Under the pieces are notes generated by a model that saw nothing but the letters and a program-made list of their open reading frames with translations, had not been told where the DNA came from and searched no databases. A stretch of DNA of 64,000 nucleotides, from positions 1,721,694 through 1,785,693 of the forward strand of contig NZ_CP009228.1 of NCBI RefSeq assembly GCF_000755145.1, given 5' to 3'. The DNA comes from Treponema putidum (GTDB lineage Bacteria > Spirochaetota > Spirochaetia > Treponematales > Treponemataceae). Position numbers and translations under genes: made by a program. Below are positions 14,625 to 23,777 of the stretch, piece after piece (positions within the stretch are counted from its first letter, which is position 1; every line of letters starts with the position of its first letter).

Positions 14625-16310
14625 ATGTCAATGCTTTTTTATGCAGAATCGGCTTTAAGTTTCTTATTTTCAATCTTGCTGATTATAAAAAACGGCTCGA
14701 GCCTTGCCGTTATAGCCTTAATCTTAGGTGCGGCTTTTTCCGCTTGGACGGCCTTTTGTACTTATTCTTTTTTTCAAAAAAAGACCGTAAAAACAATGTC
14801 CGTGATGCGTAAAACTATGGAGTATGTGCCTTATTTTTTTATGGCTTGTTTTATTATGTCCAGAGCTGTGCATACCGAGCAGGATAGGTCGATTCTTGAT
14901 GCCGTCTTAGCTTTTTATTGGATTGCGATGATTATTTATACTAGAGTCCTTTTGTTTAGACTAAAGGATAAGAGGCTTCCTAAGTACTTTCCGGAATTAC
15001 CTGAGCTTCCTAAGAAAAAGCGTTCTTTTATTTTAGAAATTTTAGATTGGGCCGATGCAATATTGCAAGCTGCCTGTGTAGTTCTTCTTTTTAGCGTTTT
15101 TGTCTTGCAGCTCTATGTAATTCCTTCCGAGTCTATGGTTCAGCAGTTTATGATAGGGGATAGGGTTGCAGGCTTTAAGCTCGCAGCAGGGCCGACTTTT
15201 CCGCTTTCTTCATTCCGCTTTCCTCAAATTTATAATTATAAGAGGGGAGATGTTGTCATAATCCGCAATCCCCATTATGAAGATGAACCCAATAATGAGC
15301 TTAAATTCTTTACTTCCCAGTTGGTTCAGTACTTAACCCTCACTATGGTCAACATCAACAAGGATGAAAACGGCAGGATTAAGGCCGACCCCTTGGTTAA
15401 GAGGATTGTGGGCCTAAGCGGAGAAAAACTGATGCTTGTTGATGGGGTGCTTTATATAAAAAAGGCTGGCGAAAAGGATTTTAAGGCCTTTGATGAAACT
15501 TCTTATGCCGTTTGGGATTTATCTAAGCTGCCTCAATCAAGCCTAAAATACGTAAAAGATGTAAAAATGAATACTGAAGACTTAAACCGTCTTCAATCGG
15601 TGGAATCTTGGCGGGCAAGGGTTGATTTTGACGAGGCCGAAAAGGAAGCTCTTTCCCTTGTTAAAAAGATGAAAGAAATAAAGGCTAATCCCGATAAGGT
15701 TTTTTCGGCCAAGGATTTTTTAAGTAAGGGACAATATCTTGCGAGCCAAATGGCTAGAGATAACGAAGCTATAGCTTCAAAAATTTTGACGACTGACGGC
15801 GGGCTTATGTGGTTTGAAAACTTTTTAACTTCATGGAAAAAGCCTATAGAAAAAGATTCCTACAATCTATACGAGATGAGAAATGCCCAGCTCAATGTTC
15901 TTATTAAACTCGGGTTTGGAAAGCTCCTTGTACGAAATGCCGAACTTTATAAGGCCAATGTCAGCGAAGCGGTTTTTTCTTCGGATGCAGAACGTCAAGC
16001 TATTATAAACGAGCTTGGTGAATACCTATATTATTTGGCTCTATCACCGCAAAGAAACATGGACGAATTCCCTAAGGGAGAAGAAGAATACATCCCTGAA
16101 AACTGTTATTTTATGATGGGGGATAACCGCTTTAATTCCACTGATATGAGGCATGAATATCAATACCATTTGGAAGCCCTAAGCAAGGACGACCCTATGT
16201 CGATGATGTTTGTAACAAATGTAGCACCCCGTTATATACATTCCTCAAGGATGCTCGGTACGGTAAACCTTATTCTATATCCCAGAGCCCGTTTCGGTTT
16301 GGTAAAATAA
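14625..16310 (+). CDS. lepB: Signal peptidase I, enlarged
   Basis: A membrane serine protease that removes signal peptides from exported proteins. Several hydrophobic segments occupy the first 165 residues. The catalytic Ser is in IPSESM (about residue 170), the general-base Lys in KRIVGLSGE (about 259), and the conserved GDNRFNSTDMR box is near the C-terminus. At 561 residues it is far longer than the usual 200-330, mainly because of about 200 extra residues between the Lys box and the GDNR box. The ATG at 14625 is chosen because AGGAG lies about 7 nt upstream; the frame is also open from 14586. The stop codon falls in a tandem repeat (16299-16365). Confidence 0.88.
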   Translation: MSMLFYAESALSFLFSILLIIKNGSSLAVIALILGAAFSAWTAFCTYSFFQKKTVKTMSVMRKTMEYVPYFFMACFIMSRAVHTEQDRSILDAVLAFYWIAMIIYTRVLLFRLKDKRLPKYFPELPELPKKKRSFILEILDWADAILQAACVVLLFSVFVLQLYVIPSESMVQQFMIGDRVAGFKLAAGPTFPLSSFRFPQIYNYKRGDVVIIRNPHYEDEPNNELKFFTSQLVQYLTLTMVNINKDENGRIKADPLVKRIVGLSGEKLMLVDGVLYIKKAGEKDFKAFDETSYAVWDLSKLPQSSLKYVKDVKMNTEDLNRLQSVESWRARVDFDEAEKEALSLVKKMKEIKANPDKVFSAKDFLSKGQYLASQMARDNEAIASKILTTDGGLMWFENFLTSWKKPIEKDSYNLYEMRNAQLNVLIKLGFGKLLVRNAELYKANVSEAVFSSDAERQAIINELGEYLYYLALSPQRNMDEFPKGEEEYIPENCYFMMGDNRFNSTDMRHEYQYHLEALSKDDPMSMMFVTNVAPRYIHSSRMLGTVNLILYPRARFGLVK

Positions 16311-16365
16311 ATTAAATCTTTTGGTAAAATAGATTGAATCTTTTGGTAAATATAGATTGAATCTA
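16299..16365. repeat. 22-bp tandem repeat including the lepB stop codon
   Basis: Three head-to-tail units of 22, 22 and 23 bp each begin TTGGTAAA and end near AATCT. The first contains the last codons and stop of lepB, so the 3' end of the gene has been duplicated twice into the intergenic space. Confidence 0.7.
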
Positions 16366-16370
16366 AGGAA

Positions 16371-16400
16371 AGCCTCAAAAAACTTCAGTTTTTTGAGGCT
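16371..16400. terminator. Bidirectional terminator with TTCA loop, copy 3
   Basis: AGCCTCAAAAAAC and GTTTTTTGAGGCT form a perfect 13-bp stem with loop TTCA between the convergent lepB and acyl-ACP thioesterase genes. The A-rich and T-rich arms suit termination from both sides. Confidence 0.75.
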
Positions 16401-16404
16401 TTAT

Positions 16405-17286
16405 TCAGTTACTGCTTACTTGAAGAGTTCGGGAAAGTTTTTTTTCGTCTGCCCATTCGGAGCGGGCTTTAAATACCTCGCTTCCGTCCTTAGCTCTTAT
16501 TATGGAGTGTATGCAAACGTTTTCCGACCGGCTTGATCTGCATATAAGGTCTTCACCGTACATAGCTGAAGAAAGAAAATTGGTATCCAAGGTTTTTAGA
16601 AGTTTTCCTTTACAAAAATCGGCACTCATATAGGACAAAATCCACCTCAAATAGGTTAAATTGTTTACATGGGAATTTACATCGATATCCAAAAGGGTGG
16701 GGCGGAAAGGCTCTTCTATGTTCCAAGTTTCAGGCAACTGGATTTTTGCAAAAACCTTGCCTTCAAGGTGTTCTTCATTAAAGGCTAAGTTACCGAAAAC
16801 CTTTGTGTCCGGTTTTACAGGCTGCCCTGTTTCTGAGTTCAATATTACCCAACAAGAACTTGCCCTGAAGATGGGCTCTTTAAGTTCTTTATATTCTTCT
16901 TTTATTGAATATAGATTTTCTTTTCCTTCTTCGATACGGAGGTTTTCAGCTAAGGCATCATCTATAGAATTTTTTTTGCCTTTTTTTGCATAAAAGAAGG
17001 CAAAGTCCCTCAAACAAAAAAATCCCTTCGGCGTCTGAGCCCATGTTTGAACTATTAAATCATCCATCCAAAGAGGGTATTCTGTAATTTCAAAATGCTG
17101 CTTTGTGATAACCCAGGTTAAGCTCATTCTTTGCAAATGAGGAATTGAAAGGCCTGTACAGCTGTAATGCCCTGCAGCCAATTCCTGCACCAAAATCGCA
17201 AACTCCATCGGAGTTGCCCTGCATTTTCCGTCTATGTTTTCCGTAAGCACCTTATGCCTAATAGTATATTTATTATCGATAATCAT
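16405..17286 (-). CDS. Acyl-ACP thioesterase
   Basis: A protein of about 293 residues made of two hot-dog folds in tandem, as in plant-type FatA/FatB and bacterial acyl-ACP thioesterases. The N-terminal half has CRATPMEFAILVQELAAGHY, and the C-terminal half has LDIDVNSHVNNLTYLRW with the conserved Asn-His pair. It would release free fatty acids from acyl-ACP in the cytoplasm. The frame is open to a TTG at 17337, but the ATG at 17286 fits better: TATAAT lies exactly 6 nt before it, which suggests a leaderless mRNA. No Shine-Dalgarno sequence is visible for either start. Confidence 0.8.
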   Translation of the reverse strand: MIIDNKYTIRHKVLTENIDGKCRATPMEFAILVQELAAGHYSCTGLSIPHLQRMSLTWVITKQHFEITEYPLWMDDLIVQTWAQTPKGFFCLRDFAFFYAKKGKKNSIDDALAENLRIEEGKENLYSIKEEYKELKEPIFRASSCWVILNSETGQPVKPDTKVFGNLAFNEEHLEGKVFAKIQLPETWNIEEPFRPTLLDIDVNSHVNNLTYLRWILSYMSADFCKGKLLKTLDTNFLSSAMYGEDLICRSSRSENVCIHSIIRAKDGSEVFKARSEWADEKKLSRTLQVSSN

Positions 17287-17292
17287 AGCCGG

Positions 17293-17321
17293 ATTATAGC
17301 AGTTTTTTAAAATTGTTTCTA
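17293..17321 (-). promoter_or_regulatory. Promoter with -10 directly before the thioesterase ATG
   Basis: On the minus strand, TAGAAA (17316-17321) and TATAAT (17293-17298) are 17 bp apart, and the -10 is 6 nt from the ATG. Transcription would begin at the start codon. Confidence 0.5.
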
Positions 17322-17340
17322 GGTAATCGATTGACAAGCG

Positions 17341-17383
17341 GTCTGGCGAGTGGTCTGACGACCGTCTGACGACCGTCTGACGG
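17341..17383. repeat. 11-bp tandem repeat upstream of mglB
   Basis: GTCTGACGACC occurs twice head to tail (17353-17374), preceded by a diverged copy at 17341 and followed by a 9-bp partial copy at 17375-17383. The array ends 3 bp before the -35 box of mglB and could be a set of binding sites. Confidence 0.65.
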
Positions 17384-17386
17384 TAA

Positions 17387-17415
17387 TCGACATATTTTAT
17401 AAAATATAATATACT
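17387..17415 (+). promoter_or_regulatory. Promoter of mglB
   Basis: TCGACA (17387-17392) and TATACT (17410-17415) are separated by 17 bp, about 30 bp before the mglB ribosome-binding site. The 11-bp tandem repeats abut the upstream side. Confidence 0.5.
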
Positions 17416-17430
17416 ATAAGCCGGTTATAA

Positions 17431-18660
<1,230 letters not shown>

Positions 18661-18676
18661 TCTTTTGGTTTACTAA

Positions 18677-18719
18677 AATGAGACAAGCAAATAAACAAGT
18701 TGTCATTGCTTGCCTCATT
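18677..18719. terminator. Hairpin after mglB
   Basis: AATGAG and CAAGCAA (18677-18690) pair with TTGCTTG and CTCATT (18706-18719) with one mismatch. It separates the convergent mglB and lipoprotein genes. No clear T-run follows, so termination strength is uncertain. Confidence 0.5.
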
Positions 18720-18734
18720 GCTTAATCTACGTGA

Positions 18735-19346
18735 TTACGGTTCTGTTACATTTCCTCGTGCATCAAGGTAGTACACAGGGATGGCAACAACTGAATTGCG
18801 ATCGTTTCGCCATTTTGATTGCATACCTTTCTGAAGCGGGCTGTAATAATAAGCCTTTGAGCTTGCCTCACAGATGGATGTCCAAAAGTCTTTGCTAGTA
18901 AATTGAGCAATCTTTTCGGCTTCATCCCGTGAAGGCAGCCATCCGCCTTTGGAAACACAATACATAACTGCACAATTTGCGGCTGTATGCGTTTTGGAGC
19001 CATTCGCTTCGAATTCGGCTTTTAGGAAAATGCTGTTTTCTTTTCCGGCTCCTATGTCCGAGGATAGGTTCTTTACGCTTATAAACTTTGAGGAATTAAG
19101 ATCCCAGGGCATCGGCTCTGATGGAGTTCCCATCGCAAGAAATCGCCATGAGCCTGCACCTGTATTTTCCCATACGATAGTCTTATCTCCAACTCTATCG
19201 CCTACTGCAAGCTGCCTTACCGCCGGTTTATCTTCCGGAACGGCCATACCTTCCAAAAAAGCACAGCTTGAAAAAAGCAATGCAATCAATGCGGTTGTGA
19301 TGAGCACCGCAGCTCTCATTTTGTTCTGTGTTTTAAACTTTGTCAT
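18735..19346 (-). CDS. Lipoprotein with DUF1566-like C-terminus
   Basis: A 203-residue protein with a lipoprotein signal peptide (LLFSSCAF, lipid Cys near 28). The C-terminal part reads GGWLPSRDEAEKIA, then FWTSICEASSKAYYY and ends in a VVAIPVYY stretch. This is the pattern of DUF1566 / FimH-like adhesin-associated domains (GWRLPT...WSS...V.PV). A strong AGGAGG precedes the ATG at 19346. It lies downstream of the TPM/zinc-ribbon/SPFH genes in the same direction but has its own ribosome-binding site. Function unknown; surface exposure is possible. Confidence 0.6.
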   Translation of the reverse strand: MTKFKTQNKMRAAVLITTALIALLFSSCAFLEGMAVPEDKPAVRQLAVGDRVGDKTIVWENTGAGSWRFLAMGTPSEPMPWDLNSSKFISVKNLSSDIGAGKENSIFLKAEFEANGSKTHTAANCAVMYCVSKGGWLPSRDEAEKIAQFTSKDFWTSICEASSKAYYYSPLQKGMQSKWRNDRNSVVAIPVYYLDARGNVTEP

Positions 19347-19414
19347 ATATACCTCCTGTCAAAGTTATTTTTTAATATTTACCATTACTAAATTAATTAT
19401 CACATTGCAATATT

Positions 19415-20188
19415 TTAAAAACTTCTTCCTCCGCCTCCATGTGTTTCCCCTGAGGAAGATGTGTGAGTAGTGCTGTTGCTTCCGCTGCTGTTTCTATTCG
19501 ATTCAATAACATGAGATACCGTATTGGTAGAAAGAAAGGTGTCATTGACTGTTGCAAATGAGACAAGACTGTTCTTATTGACATCATAGAACGGTGCGGC
19601 AGCAAAGTTTCCCTTGTTTTTATATTTTTTAAGCGTTCCTAAAAATTTAGAAAGAAAGACTAATATTGCAAGGCCTAAGCTCAGTAAAATCTCCAAAAGG
19701 GAAAGGCTGTTATAAAATCTTCTGCCTAGAGTATTAAGATATGACTCTATTCCGCTGAGATAATCGTTTTCTTTTAAGCCTCCGTCTATAAGAGAATCCA
19801 AAAGTCTTTCGACAGTACTGTCGGTAATAGTTTTTATTGTTTTTTCTCCATGGGTTGAAATATGGGCATGTCTTGTACCCGGAGTTCCGTCCCCTGTTAT
19901 AATGAGTAAAAGACTTCCTTCTTTTTTAGAACCTTGACCATAACCATTGTAATCAAAATAATCATCGGCATAGTCTTGAGGACTTTTTTCTCCCGCATCG
20001 GAAACAATAACAACAACTGCATCAGAACCGCTCTTTTGGGAAACTGTTTTAAGACGTTTTTCTATTTTAGCAAAAACTTCAGGCTGTAGAACGCCCGCTT
20101 CATCTATCAAAAGTTTTTTTTCACTTTCTGAATAAACGTTTATGCAGATAAAAAACATTAATGCGTAAATAATTTTTTTTGCTACCAT
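19415..20188 (-). CDS. TPM-domain membrane protein (YgcG/YdjH-like)
   Basis: A 257-residue protein with a signal peptide, a TPM (DUF477) domain over residues 25-155 (LLIDEAGVLQPEVFAKIEKRL, then DYADDYFDYNGYGQGSKKEG), a transmembrane segment near 165-185, and a low-complexity Ser/Thr tail ending in GGGGRSF. The glycine-rich tail is typical of YgcG-type proteins. Its start overlaps the end of the zinc-ribbon gene by 7 bp. The same three-gene set (zinc ribbon, TPM, SPFH) exists in Bacillus as ydjGHI, where it is tied to membrane stress and PspA. That role is inference here. Confidence 0.8.
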   Translation of the reverse strand: MVAKKIIYALMFFICINVYSESEKKLLIDEAGVLQPEVFAKIEKRLKTVSQKSGSDAVVVIVSDAGEKSPQDYADDYFDYNGYGQGSKKEGSLLLIITGDGTPGTRHAHISTHGEKTIKTITDSTVERLLDSLIDGGLKENDYLSGIESYLNTLGRRFYNSLSLLEILLSLGLAILVFLSKFLGTLKKYKNKGNFAAAPFYDVNKNSLVSFATVNDTFLSTNTVSHVIESNRNSSGSNSTTHTSSSGETHGGGGRSF

Positions 20189-21252
20189 ATAAACCTCCCG
20201 CCTAAGAGTAAGAGAGCTGCAAGAATTCCCGATATAATACCTGATACAAGGGCAAGTTTAGATTTATTTACCGGAAGCTCGCCTGTAGCTTTTCCTGTTT
20301 CTCCATTCACCGCAAAGACATAGGTTTTTCCCTTATAAAGATAGGTAAGTATCCATGAGGGGAGCAAAACATAGTTATAATTTTTTACGGTATAGGAAGT
20401 ATTATCCTGTTCATCTTCAATACTTCCGCCATAATCGGTAGAGTCTTGAATAAGCCCTTTAGTATAATCTTCCGCTCTGCCTTTTATTATAGGCTCTATA
20501 TCTTCCTTTTTAATATCATATTGCTCCGAAGAAAAGCCGGCAAGATAACCTTGAGAAAAATCTTTTTGGTTCTTCAAATCATAGGGACTTATTGCATTGA
20601 TAAGGGTTTTGTCTATCTTTGTAAAAGCCAGCTCTTGAAACTTATCCAACTCAATCTTTCCCGTGCGGTCAATCTTATACTTATCCGTTTTTGTATATTC
20701 AGTGTTCCCGCTTCGAGTCGTAGATATTTTAAGTCCCGTAGCATGATAGTCAACGTCAGCTGTAACATCAGCCTGCCAATGAGGAAGATAAATCCCCGTC
20801 ATCTTTTCTTGCGTACCGGTACTTGTAAAGTCTGCGGGTACATAGCTTTTGCCTTTTACCCAAGATGCAAAATGCTTTAAGGCCTCTTTTTTATCAATTT
20901 TAAAAGGAATAATCTTATCAGGTTTAAAGTCCCCTTTAAGCCTGTCGGACAAAACTACTGGACTGTGGCAATAGTAGCAAAAGGCCGTACTTGAAGTGTC
21001 ACCCACCACAACTTCCGCACCGCAGTTGTTACAGTGATATTGTTTTATCTTTCCGTCCCCTGAACTTTCTCCGGTTTCGGAAGAAGAGTTTTCTTCATAG
21101 CCTTCCTTTTTTTCTTTTAGCCCTTCCATATATTTGGTAAGTTCTTCTTCCGTATAGCTTGAAAAACAATAGCCGCACTTAAAGCCTCCGGTTTTCGGGT
21201 CAAAACTTATAGGAGCCCCGCAGGATGGACATTTATAATTTTCAATACTCAT
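20182..21252 (-). CDS. Zinc-ribbon membrane protein (YdjG-like)
   Basis: A 356-residue protein with two zinc ribbons at the N-terminus: CPSCGAPI paired with CGYC (residues 9-29), and CNNCGAEV paired with CYYC (around 75-95). A central domain with GIYLPHWQADV follows, then a C-terminal transmembrane segment near 332-352. This is the architecture of the YdjG type of TFIIB-like zinc-ribbon proteins. It is sandwiched between the SPFH gene (18 nt upstream) and the TPM gene (7-bp overlap), which supports one operon and a shared membrane complex. Confidence 0.75.
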   Translation of the reverse strand: MSIENYKCPSCGAPISFDPKTGGFKCGYCFSSYTEEELTKYMEGLKEKKEGYEENSSSETGESSGDGKIKQYHCNNCGAEVVVGDTSSTAFCYYCHSPVVLSDRLKGDFKPDKIIPFKIDKKEALKHFASWVKGKSYVPADFTSTGTQEKMTGIYLPHWQADVTADVDYHATGLKISTTRSGNTEYTKTDKYKIDRTGKIELDKFQELAFTKIDKTLINAISPYDLKNQKDFSQGYLAGFSSEQYDIKKEDIEPIIKGRAEDYTKGLIQDSTDYGGSIEDEQDNTSYTVKNYNYVLLPSWILTYLYKGKTYVFAVNGETGKATGELPVNKSKLALVSGIISGILAALLLLGGRFIW

Positions 21253-21270
21253 ATTTTTCCTCTTTATAAA

Positions 21271-22491
21271 CTATAATTTTGCTCCGCATTCGGGACAGAA
21301 TTTTGAACCTGCCTTTATTTCTGCACCGCATGAAGGACAACCGCTTCCTTGAGGTTTAGGGCTTCCGCATTCGGCACAAAACTTTCCGGTGTTTTTATGG
21401 CCGCATTCGGTGCAAAACCATTCACCTGCGGCTTTACCGCCCGCACCGGCTCCTTGAGCCGCTCCTTGTGCACCTCCCTGAGCGGCCTGCTGCATTTGCA
21501 TCTGCTGCATATTGGTTTGACTGGCTTGTCCCATAAAACCGCCTGCCGCATTCATGCCCATACCCATGCCCATAAAGGCCATTCCGGCTCCTGCCTGATT
21601 TGAACCTGCCGCTTCCATACCGCGGGCAATCGAGCCTTGCACATAGCCCTCTCGTACGCTAGGATCTCCGAGCATAGCTCCTTTATTGCGCATATTGATA
21701 AGTTCTTTAGATTCATCATCATAGGAAATACTTGCAATACCGACTGAAAGCACCTCCATTCCCCGCAATTCTTTCCATGAATCATCCAGAATTTGGGACA
21801 TGTGTTTACTTAAAACCGTACCCTTCGAAGGAATAAAGGAAATGCGCTCGCCTTCCATAGACATTTGGCTGATGGCAGCCTGTAAGGCTTCTAGGAATTC
21901 GCTTAAATATTGTTCGTTTATTTCATCAATGTGAACATTTTCGGCATCGCGTGGGCAGGCTTCTTTAAAAAACTTTATCGGATCGGTTATCTTAATCGAA
22001 TAATTTCCGAAAGTACGCAAAAACAATTCTGCATTATAGAAATTATCAAAGTATTGCAGTGGATTGGGAGTTCCGAATTTAATGCCCTTAATCTCCTGTA
22101 AATTAACATAAAATACTTCCTGTTTCATCGGGGTGGTTCCGCCGAATTTAAAACGGCTGAAGGTTTCTTTTAAGGCATCACCGAATTGACCGCCGAAAAG
22201 GGAGGGCGAGGCCGAATTTTCTACCTTAAAATAACCGGGCTCCGCCGTATAATCTACTATTTTTCCTCCGTCTACTAACATCATAAACTGGTTTTGATCT
22301 ACATGAATAATAGAACCGTTTGAAATAATGTCGCTTGAACCTTTTTTGTTTGTGTTCCTCTTATCGGTGCGGACGGCAACGCCTTTTGCAAGAACGACGC
22401 TTTCACCCATATCTCCTGCTTCAATAACCTCAAGCCACTGATCGGCTAAACCGCCGCCTACGGCTCCAACTGCTGCTGCTATAAGTCCCAT
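21271..22491 (-). CDS. SPFH/Band-7 protein with C-terminal zinc ribbons (YdjI-like)
   Basis: A 406-residue protein. Residues 1-290 match the YdjI/virion-core-like branch of the SPFH superfamily (N-terminal glycine-rich segment, then DQWLEVIEAGDMGESVV). A low-complexity Gln/Met/Ala-rich linker follows (about 310-345). The end carries two zinc ribbons, WFCTECGHKNTGKFCAECG and GCPSCGAEIKAGSKFCPECG. It probably scaffolds a membrane complex with the zinc-ribbon and TPM proteins encoded downstream. GGAGG lies before the ATG at 22491, and a likely promoter (TTGTAA, 17 bp, TATAGT) lies near 22572-22600. Confidence 0.8.
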   Translation of the reverse strand: MGLIAAAVGAVGGGLADQWLEVIEAGDMGESVVLAKGVAVRTDKRNTNKKGSSDIISNGSIIHVDQNQFMMLVDGGKIVDYTAEPGYFKVENSASPSLFGGQFGDALKETFSRFKFGGTTPMKQEVFYVNLQEIKGIKFGTPNPLQYFDNFYNAELFLRTFGNYSIKITDPIKFFKEACPRDAENVHIDEINEQYLSEFLEALQAAISQMSMEGERISFIPSKGTVLSKHMSQILDDSWKELRGMEVLSVGIASISYDDESKELINMRNKGAMLGDPSVREGYVQGSIARGMEAAGSNQAGAGMAFMGMGMGMNAAGGFMGQASQTNMQQMQMQQAAQGGAQGAAQGAGAGGKAAGEWFCTECGHKNTGKFCAECGSPKPQGSGCPSCGAEIKAGSKFCPECGAKL

Positions 22492-22571
22492 AATACCTCC
22501 AATAATGAAGTTGAAAAACGCACGCTCTAAATATAGTGTTGCAGCTGCGTTTTCACACCATCATTATTACA

Positions 22572-22600
22572 CTATATAACATTTTTCCGTATGTTACAAC
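22572..22600 (-). promoter_or_regulatory. Promoter of the SPFH / zinc-ribbon / TPM operon
   Basis: On the minus strand TTGTAA and TATAGT are spaced 17 bp apart, about 80 bp before the SPFH start codon. The leader holds an imperfect inverted repeat, TGAAAA(A)CGCA with TGCGTTTTCA. Confidence 0.4.
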
Positions 22601-22710
22601 TTTTTTGAAGAGATTTTTTTGTTTTTTGCAAGAAATTAAGTTTCTAAAACTGCGGCTCCCGAAGATATTTATATGCCTCACTAACGGAACAGCCTCTAAT
22701 AGCTTTATCC

Positions 22711-23754
22711 CTACAAAATCAGCATTGCGTCCCCATACGAAAAGAATTTATATTTTTCTTCGACGGCATGGCGGTAGGCTTTAAAAATATTTTCTTTTCC
22801 TGCGAGGGCGGAGACCAGCATTACGAGGCTCGACTCCGGGGTGTGAAAATTGGTAAAGAGCTTATCTATCAGCTTAAACTTATATGAGGGGTAAATAAAA
22901 ATATCCGTAGACTGATTGCCCCGTTTTAATTCTTTTCTTTTTTCATCCCATGCGGATTCGAGGGTGCGCACGGTAGTCGTTCCTACGGCTATAATAGGCC
23001 TTCCTTCCTTCTTTGCTTTTTCAACGGCCTGAGCTGTTTTTTCCGAAATAAAAAAATGTTCGGTGTGCATCTTATGGTCTTCTATTTTTTCCGCCCGTAC
23101 GGGAAGAAAGGTACCGAGTCCCACATGGAGGGTTACATATTCAATATCGATTCCCTTATCCCTTATTTTTGAAAGCACTTCTTGTGTAAAATGGAGGCCT
23201 GCTGTGGGAGCCGCAATCGAGCCGTAGATTTCTGCATAGACAGTCTGATAGCGATCTGCATCTTCTTGGGTGTCTTTCCTGTGAATGTAGGGAGGCAGGG
23301 GCATGTGCCCGTATTTATCCAGCCATTCATCATCGATGATTCTATTAAATTTCATACAGCGGAATTCGCTTTCGAGAGGTATCTCGGACTCGATTATTTC
23401 GGCCTCAGTTCCGTCTTCAAACAAAAAGCTTTTCCCGGGCTTTTGGCGTTTTGCTTTTTTTGCCATAACCTGCCAAAGGGTACCGTCCGAGTCCTTCATA
23501 GGATTAATCATTAAAAATTCGCAAACCGCATTTGTTTTGCTTTTTGCATAAATGCGGGCATGACGCACCTTCGAGTTATTAAAAACCATGAGGGCCTTTT
23601 TTGGCAGTAGTTCCGGCAGTTCCGTAAAGAGCCTGTCCTCAAGTTTTCCGCTTTGTTTGTCTAAAATTAAAAGCCTGTCGCCGCCTCTTTTTTCGGAGGG
23701 AGATTGAGCTATAAGCTCTTCGGGCAAGTCAAAGTTAAATTCTTTTGTAAGCAT
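22711..23754 (-). CDS. queA: tRNA preQ1(34) S-adenosylmethionine ribosyltransferase-isomerase
   Basis: A 347-residue enzyme of full family length that transfers and isomerises the ribosyl part of SAM onto preQ1 in tRNA to make epoxyqueuosine. Diagnostic stretches are FDLPEELIAQSP at the N-terminus, GSIAAPTAGLHFT, VTLHVGLGTFLPVR and AVGTTTVRTLES. It lies 23 nt downstream of the ankyrin gene in the same direction. No other queuosine genes are visible nearby. Confidence 0.95.
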   Translation of the reverse strand: MLTKEFNFDLPEELIAQSPSEKRGGDRLLILDKQSGKLEDRLFTELPELLPKKALMVFNNSKVRHARIYAKSKTNAVCEFLMINPMKDSDGTLWQVMAKKAKRQKPGKSFLFEDGTEAEIIESEIPLESEFRCMKFNRIIDDEWLDKYGHMPLPPYIHRKDTQEDADRYQTVYAEIYGSIAAPTAGLHFTQEVLSKIRDKGIDIEYVTLHVGLGTFLPVRAEKIEDHKMHTEHFFISEKTAQAVEKAKKEGRPIIAVGTTTVRTLESAWDEKRKELKRGNQSTDIFIYPSYKFKLIDKLFTNFHTPESSLVMLVSALAGKENIFKAYRHAVEEKYKFFSYGDAMLIL

Positions 23755-23777
23755 AGTTTTCCGTCACAGTAAGTGTT

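Noticed and set aside
17287-17337. TTG start at 17337 for the acyl-ACP thioesterase
   Set aside because: The 17-residue extension would be translated across the TATAAT box and has no ribosome-binding site.
18735-19346. Sulfatase-modifying (formylglycine-generating) domain in the lipoprotein
   Set aside because: The FGE signature residues are not present; the end pattern fits DUF1566 better.
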